Shown here piece by piece: positions 8,036-12,658 of a DNA stretch of 12,658 nt. Source of the DNA: CAYGWP01 sp964353455 (GTDB taxonomy: Bacteria; Planctomycetota; Phycisphaerae; FEN-1346); contig CAYGWP010000499.1 in assembly GCA_964353455.1 (NCBI GenBank), forward strand, positions 1 to 12,658. The letters are read 5' to 3'. Position numbers and translations under genes: made by a program. The first letter of the stretch is position 1, and every line of letters begins with the position of its first letter. The notes beneath the pieces were generated by a model. It did not search any database, was not told the DNA's origin, and worked only from the letters and a program-made list of their open reading frames with translations.

Positions 8036-8121
8036 ACAGGGCTGCTCGTTTGTTCAGAAGGATGGATGCAAAGCGGCGGGGCGACTGTCGTAAGTCGCGT
8101 AATTACAAGAGGTTAGAATCG

Positions 8122-8148
8122 TGGTGGCGTGCAGATTGCGCACCACCA
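8122..8148. repeat. Imperfect 11-bp hairpin downstream of the lyase-like gene
   Basis: TGGTGGCGTGC (8122-8132) pairs with GCGCACCACCA (8138-8148) around the loop AGATT. In plus-strand RNA there is one C-A mismatch and one U-G wobble; in minus-strand RNA the C-A becomes G-U and the U-G becomes an A-C mismatch. It lies about 80 bases beyond the stop of the minus-strand lyase-like gene. No T-run follows, so it could be a factor-dependent terminator, an operator or chance. Confidence 0.4.
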
Positions 8149-8229
8149 GGCAGGGACTTTCCCGCAGGGATGTGCCGAAACAGGTGCCGAAAGACGGTGG
8201 TTTTCAGGCAGCCCGGGGTGGTGTGGAAA

Positions 8230-11103
8230 CTACGGCCGGGCAAGATTCGAAATGGCCGAGCGGTTCCCGGAATCGTCGAAACTTCGGACTGCAAAGTGGA
8301 GCGTCTGGCCCGCTGGCACGCCGGTGACCACGAACTTCTCTACCGTTCCGGGCGGAGACGGGGCGGGTTCGCCCGCGCAGTTGTCTGCCCGCCACCAGTT
8401 GCGCTTGGCCCCGAGGTCGCGGGCGTACTCCCAGTCCTCATAGGGAATGATAGGGAGCGTGGAGACCTTCACCTGGTACCGGACGATGCGCCCGCCGCCG
8501 GCATCGGCCGGTGCGGTGAAGCGAACCTCGGCCCGGCCGTCGCCGAAAAGCCGGACCGCAAGGTCCGTGACTGCCGCAGGGGGGCGGTTGTCCTTCCGCG
8601 GGTGCGAGAACTCGTAGAGGAGCCGCGAGACAGAGAGCACCTGGTCGTCCTTGGGGGGCTTGTGGCTGGCGAAGATGCCGACCTGATTCGGCCCCGCGCT
8701 CGGCTGCTTCGTCTGGTACTCTCGCTTTGAGCCGTACGCCCAGAAGTCCCTCGCGCGCTCAAGCAGCCGCCTCTCGCCCGTCAGCGAGTACCCCTTCGCG
8801 CAGGCGTCCGGATAGAACCGCGTGTACCAGCCGGAGTGTACGCAGCCCAGCCCGTCGGTCGTGGCAGTGTGGTCGAAGGCCCACGGGTCGAAAACCATGC
8901 CGATGTCGGGGACGTCGAAGTAGGTGTAATACCACGTCTGGTGGCACTTGGGGCTGAGCATGCAGCGGGCGCTCATCTCGGCGAAGGCGACGGTGAAATC
9001 CTGCATGTCCTCATCGCCGAAGTGGTGAGCATAGAGTTCGGCCCCATTCTGGATATAAACATGTTGCCATGTTCCGCCGAACGCGCGAACGGGCCAGGTG
9101 CGGTCGCCCTTCCTCAGCGCCTCGACGTGGTCGCCGGCGCGCGTGAACGTGATGCCTTGTGCCTCCATATACTTGAGGACGCTCGGCGAGAGTTCCTTGG
9201 AGGGGATTCCTCCGGCCGCGGCGTGGAACCCGCGCTCGTCGAGCAGCGGGCTTTGCCAGAGTGTCCGGGCGGCAAGGTGGGCAAGGTCGGCCATATACTG
9301 GTTTCCCGGGTCGGCCATCAGGACCCGCATGAGGACCTCGAATCCGCGGCCGAAACCGCGAATTTCACCGACCGGGGTGCGGCCGGGGACGTAGGCCTTG
9401 CTGCGGCGGAACTCATCGTTCTTGGTTTCCACGTTGTCGATGGCGGCATCGAGTGCGTCGCGGTCGCCGGTAAGGCAGAACCAGTCAGCCAGGCCCGAGC
9501 CGTAGAAGTGGCAGTAACAGCCCTTTGCGATGCCGGTTCGCCAGAGGTCGGCGCAGTCGCGGTTGCCCTTACGTTCGCCCCAGTCGGGTCCCCAGGCGAA
9601 GTTCCACTTTGCGCGGACGGGGCGGTTTCCGAGCGGCCCGCCCTGCGGAAACCAGATCGCGCCGTCCTTCCACCGCCAGCCGTCGGTCCGCCACGCCTGG
9701 AGGTCCATGTGATAGCGGGCCCAGGCCTCGGCCTGGTCGAACCAGCCGCGCTGCCCGGTCCGGAGGTACATCAGGAGCAGCCCCTGGACGCTGTCGGCCT
9801 CGCTCTCATAATGGTTGTCTTCCCATGCGACGAACGCGCCGGGCTCAGGCCGCGCGGCGCTTGGGACCTGCTTGGCCTGATAGGTCCATCCCCACTGGTC
9901 GTAACAGGCCCGCTCGTCGGTCAGCGACCCGAACCGGCCTGCGGCAAGCGATTCGGTTTGGCCGTAGTGCTCCGCCGGGGCGAGGGCCCAGAGGCGGTTG
10001 CGGGCCGACTTGGCGAGGGCGTCCATGGCGGCCGAGTCGCCGGTGGCGCTAAAGTCTAGGAGATATTCCGATGTGTAATGGGAACAGTCGAAGAGCCAGA
10101 ACCCGTTCGGCGACTGTGCCCCGGCGGCGGGCCGACCGCGGGCGTCGGTCGCGCTGCCGAACGGTTCGACGATCCCCCGGAGCGAGAGGCTGCTGTGGCC
10201 GGCCGTTATCAGCCGCGCGTAACTCGTCGATAAAAGGGTGTCGCAGGCGAAAACGGTTCCATTGGGCGTGGCGACCCAGCCGGGCGTCTGTTTCCCGGTG
10301 ACGGCGGCCACGGCGGGCCCGGGCGGGCCGGGTTCCAGGCACAGTTCCAGCGCCGACCTGCCCACCAGGATCGCCGTGTACTGGTCCGGGTTGGAGTTCG
10401 TGAGGCTGTACTTGACCAGTGCGCGGGCGGCGCCGGCCCATGCGGTGATCCAGCAGCGGTAGCCGGCCTTGAGCGGGTCGTCGGTGAAATGGCCGGCGGC
10501 CTCGACTGTGACACGCATCGGGCCGGCGTACCACGCCCGTAGCGTTTCGGGCGGACCGGCGACGAACTGCCGGGGCGTCCACTCGGCGGGGTCGTTCCAC
10601 GCCTTGCGGCCCTGCATCTGGACGTACGTGGCCGCGCCGCCGGTGACGACGGGCTTCCCGCCGGCGAGGACGGAGTCGAAGAGTCCGAACGGTTTGCCGC
10701 GCGCGACGGTGAACTTCATTGCGCCGGTATCGACGGTGATGCCGTCGGCGGCGTCGGCGACCTGGAGCGGCCGGGCAGGTCTGGCGGACGGGCGCGCGGC
10801 ACGAAGCGTGTAGGCGTTGGTCGCCCCGGCGGGCACATCGGCCTGAAAGTCGAGGAGGACCCAGCGGAGGGTCCCATCCGTCTCAACCACCAGAGGGCTG
10901 ACCTGGCAGGGGACCTCTTTACCGTCGGCGGCGAAGAGTGCGAACGCCTGGTCGCGGCGGAACATGCCCCGGGGCAGGGGTACACCGCCGGATACCGGCT
11001 CGGCCTTCCGGGCGACGCCGGCGGATTCCGTCACGGTCAGCGGAACCTGGAACTCGGCCGCGGCAGTTGCGGCGAAAGCGATCAACACCACGGCGGCGCT
11101 CAT
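8230..11103 (-). CDS. PcRGLX/YetA-like exo-rhamnogalacturonan lyase-related protein with C-terminal Fn3-like domain
   Basis: A 957-residue secreted protein. Residues 1-16 form a short hydrophobic export signal (MSAAVVLIAFAATAAA|EF). Residues 17-105 have the pattern of the PcRGLX/YetA N-terminal RIFT barrel: PLTVTESAGVARKAEPVSGGVPLPRG, then PCQVSPLVVETDGTLRWVLLDFQADVPAG (read as two adjoining motifs). About 112-350 fits the central beta-sandwich (YRCWITAWAGAARALVKYSL). About 370-835 is Trp/Tyr/His-rich and helical, fitting the catalytic alpha/alpha barrel; WEDNHYESEADS (427-438) and YAHHFGDEDMQDF (691-703) are candidate active-site clusters. About 841-957 looks fibronectin III-like (PPAAVTDLAV, RYQVKVS, FAVRSFDDSGNRSAISN). 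Members of this group cleave rhamnogalacturonan (PL26), but many homologues are uncharacterised, so activity is inferred from architecture. The start at 11103 is chosen because it begins the signal peptide. An upstream in-frame ATG at 11256 would read through the palindromes and overlap the preceding gene. Confidence 0.68.
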   Translation of the reverse strand: MSAAVVLIAFAATAAAEFQVPLTVTESAGVARKAEPVSGGVPLPRGMFRRDQAFALFAADGKEVPCQVSPLVVETDGTLRWVLLDFQADVPAGATNAYTLRAARPSARPARPLQVADAADGITVDTGAMKFTVARGKPFGLFDSVLAGGKPVVTGGAATYVQMQGRKAWNDPAEWTPRQFVAGPPETLRAWYAGPMRVTVEAAGHFTDDPLKAGYRCWITAWAGAARALVKYSLTNSNPDQYTAILVGRSALELCLEPGPPGPAVAAVTGKQTPGWVATPNGTVFACDTLLSTSYARLITAGHSSLSLRGIVEPFGSATDARGRPAAGAQSPNGFWLFDCSHYTSEYLLDFSATGDSAAMDALAKSARNRLWALAPAEHYGQTESLAAGRFGSLTDERACYDQWGWTYQAKQVPSAARPEPGAFVAWEDNHYESEADSVQGLLLMYLRTGQRGWFDQAEAWARYHMDLQAWRTDGWRWKDGAIWFPQGGPLGNRPVRAKWNFAWGPDWGERKGNRDCADLWRTGIAKGCYCHFYGSGLADWFCLTGDRDALDAAIDNVETKNDEFRRSKAYVPGRTPVGEIRGFGRGFEVLMRVLMADPGNQYMADLAHLAARTLWQSPLLDERGFHAAAGGIPSKELSPSVLKYMEAQGITFTRAGDHVEALRKGDRTWPVRAFGGTWQHVYIQNGAELYAHHFGDEDMQDFTVAFAEMSARCMLSPKCHQTWYYTYFDVPDIGMVFDPWAFDHTATTDGLGCVHSGWYTRFYPDACAKGYSLTGERRLLERARDFWAYGSKREYQTKQPSAGPNQVGIFASHKPPKDDQVLSVSRLLYEFSHPRKDNRPPAAVTDLAVRLFGDGRAEVRFTAPADAGGGRIVRYQVKVSTLPIIPYEDWEYARDLGAKRNWWRADNCAGEPAPSPPGTVEKFVVTGVPAGQTLHFAVRSFDDSGNRSAISNLARP

Positions 11104-11115
11104 CACTCGGAATCT

Positions 11116-11143
11116 GCGCGGCGGGTATCCTGACCCGCCGCGC
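11116..11143. repeat. Perfect 11-bp palindrome (hairpin family copy 3)
   Basis: GCGCGGCGGGT (11116-11126) and its exact reverse complement (11133-11143) flank the loop ATCCTG. The arm matches copy 2, but the loop differs from the CGGGAG of copies 1 and 2. It ends only 12 bases before the start codon of the lyase-like gene, so in the minus-strand mRNA it would sit directly upstream of the ribosome landing site, where it could hinder or gate initiation. Confidence 0.82.
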
Positions 11144-11164
11144 GAGCGGGGAGTGGGCGCTCGC
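11142..11164. repeat. 7-bp inverted repeat between palindrome copies 2 and 3
   Basis: GCGAGCG (11142-11148) and CGCTCGC (11158-11164) enclose the nine-base loop GGGAGTGGG. It overlaps copy 3 by two bases, so the two stems can almost stack end to end. Together with the flanking copies, the gap forms three consecutive hairpins. Confidence 0.55.
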
Positions 11165-11167
11165 CCG

Positions 11168-11195
11168 GCGCGGCGGGTCGGGAGACCCACCGCGC
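11168..11195. repeat. 11-bp palindrome (hairpin family copy 2), one C-A mismatch on plus strand
   Basis: GCGCGGCGGGT (11168-11178), loop CGGGAG, then ACCCACCGCGC (11185-11195). The single mismatch C11174-A11189 becomes a G-U wobble in RNA copied from the minus strand, the direction in which both flanking genes are read. It begins (minus-strand sense) 34 bases after the stop codon of the edge gene. A further GCGCGGTG fragment at 11213-11220 could be a decayed half copy or allow an alternative fold. Confidence 0.8.
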
Positions 11196-11228
11196 ACCCG
11201 TTGTGCCACCCGGCGCGGTGCATGCTGA

Positions 11229-12658
11229 TTACTTGTCCGGCACGAGGAGGAACCAATGTGTCCCCTTTCCGGCGGGAAGGGCGATGGCGTATGCGCCGGA
11301 CTGTGCGGGGATGGCGACGGCATCGAGTTCCGCGCCGTCCGGGCCGACGGGGACGAGTTTCAGGCCAGCGATGCGCGACCTGAGAGTGAGCGTCCCCGCG
11401 ACGGGTTCCGAGAGCAGGGGCATCTTGCCGCCGGCGCTCGGGACGACCCGCGCGACGGTTGTCAGCAGGACCCGGCGCGACTCGGCCAGCGGCTTTCCGT
11501 CGAGGCTCGTCAGCACAACCGCGGCCTTCGCGGTGGTGATGCGGAGCGTGGCGTCGGCGAGCGAGAGCGTCTCGCCGCCTATCCAGCCGCAGGCCGCCTG
11601 GGTGCGCGGCGTGTTGATGGTGAGGATGCCCTTGGCCCAGTCGCGTTTGATTTCACCGGTGTCGGACTCGACGAAGTTCTGGCCCGGCGGGATGAAATCC
11701 TGGTTCGGGTCGGTGACGATCTTCGCGCCGGCGGGGACGGCGGACTGGCGGTCCCAGTCGAGTTCCTTGATGTCGGGCAGGCCGATGACGAGTCGGCTCT
11801 GCTCGGCCAGGGTGCGGATGGCGGCGGCGTTCTGCGGCGAGAGGCCATCGTAGTAGAGCGATTTGCGGTCGAGTTGCAGGCAATACGTCTGGCGGGCCTG
11901 CGAGATGTGCCCCTCGCGGAACGCCACCGCCACGGCTGGCATGAGCGCCGTCAGGCCGGGGTCGGAGTACGTGCTCCACGTGCTCGGCCGCGACGGCGGC
12001 CCGGCGAACTTCTCTTGCGAATAGTTATATATCATCATCTCATCCCAGCCCTGGAGCGACGCCGCCGCAAGGACGTACAGCGGCGCGGTGAAGCGGTCGG
12101 GCGTGGGGTACGGCACGTTCCACTCGGTCGAGGCGAGCGGGAACCCGGCGACCTGCCCGGCGGCGATCCACGCGATGTAGTTGGCCTGGTATCGCGGGTT
12201 GACCGAGAGGGCCTCCGCGTTGCCATATGAATGAGTGTCGATGATTCCGCCGTCTGTCAGCGCGGGCAGGCTGTGAAGCCCGTCATTGCCCCAGTAATTC
12301 GTGGTGGCTACGGGCACGCGGACGCCAAGGGTCCTCAGTCCCGCCAGCATGCTCGCGTTGAAGGCGTGCTCGGCGTTGTTGAGGAATATCTTGCTGGCGC
12401 CCGGAAGCCACGTGCGCTCGGTCTCGGCGGGCGGGAGGCCGGTTGCAGCACAGAAGGCCTTGAGGCTCTCCAGGAACAGTTTGCGGTGGAACGGGTTGTT
12501 CTTGTCGCCCAGAAACAGGTTGCCGAAGTGATGCGTGAGGTCGTTCTCGTTCGTGATGAGCAGGCCGATTACGGTCGGATCGTCCTTGTACGCCTTGCCC
12601 GTGTAAGGGTTGACGTGGGAGAGATAGGCGGCGCTAAAGTCTTTCATCAGTTGCTCGA
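11229..12658 (-). CDS. Clan GH-A glycoside hydrolase-like protein, N-terminus beyond window
   Basis: The frame is open to the right edge (codons for E-Q-L precede the first visible Met at 12647), so the N-terminal part, including early barrel strands and any signal peptide, is missing. Numbered from that Met, 472 residues are visible. GLLITNENDL gives the strand-4 Asn-Glu pair with acid/base E34; the later LASTEWNVPYPT gives the likely nucleophile E175. Both resemble GH5/GH42-like cellulase or mannanase barrels. IIDTHSYGN (residues about 135-143) and the aromatic-rich DEMMIYNYSQEKF support active-site strands. From about 310, a beta-sandwich starts with ESDTGEIKRDWAKGILTINTP (listed by its key residues), a pattern common after bacterial GH-A barrels, and ends FLLVPDK. 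It is probably secreted like its neighbours and probably transcribed ahead of the lyase-like gene. The precise family and substrate cannot be set from this fragment. Confidence 0.75.
   Translation of the reverse strand, partial: EQLMKDFSAAYLSHVNPYTGKAYKDDPTVIGLLITNENDLTHHFGNLFLGDKNNPFHRKLFLESLKAFCAATGLPPAETERTWLPGASKIFLNNAEHAFNASMLAGLRTLGVRVPVATTNYWGNDGLHSLPALTDGGIIDTHSYGNAEALSVNPRYQANYIAWIAAGQVAGFPLASTEWNVPYPTPDRFTAPLYVLAAASLQGWDEMMIYNYSQEKFAGPPSRPSTWSTYSDPGLTALMPAVAVAFREGHISQARQTYCLQLDRKSLYYDGLSPQNAAAIRTLAEQSRLVIGLPDIKELDWDRQSAVPAGAKIVTDPNQDFIPPGQNFVESDTGEIKRDWAKGILTINTPRTQAACGWIGGETLSLADATLRITTAKAAVVLTSLDGKPLAESRRVLLTTVARVVPSAGGKMPLLSEPVAGTLTLRSRIAGLKLVPVGPDGAELDAVAIPAQSGAYAIALPAGKGTHWFLLVPDK

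Larger units (their letters stand above)
7947..8229. other. 283-bp intergenic region between the lyase-like and calpain-like genes
   Basis: No coding frame here is convincing. The region is visibly less GC-rich than its flanks. Besides the ribosome site and candidate promoter it contains a 6-bp inverted repeat, GCGACT/AGTCGC (8081-8086 and 8093-8098, loop GTCGTA), an imperfect hairpin at 8122-8148, and on the minus strand a direct repeat of TTTCGGCAC separated by four bases. It does not contain the GCGCGGCGG palindrome seen in the other two main gaps. The long leader suggests that the calpain-like gene is transcribed separately from the lyase-like gene. Confidence 0.6.

Noticed and set aside
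8836..10059. 407-codon open frame on the plus strand
   Set aside because: Antisense shadow of the PcRGLX/YetA-like gene, whose opposite-strand translation has clear domains and an export signal.
11116..11195. CRISPR-like repeat array
   Set aside because: Only two related palindromes with a 24-base gap that itself forms a stem; loops differ, and there is no third regular repeat or cas gene.
11104..11256. 51-codon N-terminal extension of the lyase-like protein
   Set aside because: It would translate the palindromes and overlap the upstream gene by 28 bases; the export signal begins at the later Met.
11256..12230. 324-codon open frame on the plus strand
   Set aside because: Antisense to the edge GH-A gene, with low-complexity Arg/Gly-rich translation.
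11229..12658. Truncated pseudogene
   Set aside because: The frame continues open to the window edge, so missing N-terminal sequence is explained by the cut, not by decay.

Overview
The window reads as a GC-rich bacterial chromosome fragment, most likely from Planctomycetota (possibly a Phycisphaerae-type lineage from an environmental genome). The main evidence is the protein encoded at 6117-7946: it opens with a textbook LEPR-XLL N-terminal motif (FETLEPRLFLSG), which is largely a planctomycete hallmark. The very large, secreted, multidomain carbohydrate-active proteins also fit. The phylum call is inference from protein style; there is no marker gene here.

Layout: two plus-strand genes (30-3017 and 3028-6033) form a tight operon with a 10-base gap. 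They converge on three minus-strand genes, in transcription order: a gene cut by the right edge (11229-12658), then 8230-11103, then 6117-7946. The convergent gap (6034-6116) and the gap between the first two minus-strand genes (11104-11228) hold strong palindromes. These share a GCGCGGCGG arm and look like one family of short intergenic hairpins. The gap at 7947-8229 holds a candidate promoter and an imperfect hairpin ahead of the calpain-like gene.

Function: four of the five genes look like secreted polysaccharide-processing proteins. Three contain clan GH-A-like (beta/alpha)8 barrels with recognisable acid/base (NE) and nucleophile glutamates: E580/E678, E545/E644, and E34/E175 of the visible part. 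One is related to the PcRGLX/YetA exo-rhamnogalacturonan lyase-like proteins (PL26-type architecture) with a C-terminal fibronectin-III-like domain. The fifth is a calpain-like (C2) cysteine protease carrying LEPR, PPC and RTX-like calcium-binding regions. Together they suggest a dispersed glycan-degradation locus, perhaps pectic or complex heteropolysaccharide, with a co-located secreted protease. No transporter, SusC/D pair or regulator lies in the window, so the substrate is not determined by context.

No tRNA, rRNA, CRISPR array, insertion sequence or phage gene was seen. The many other long open frames, some over 300 codons, are antisense or offset shadows of the five genes, as expected at this GC content.
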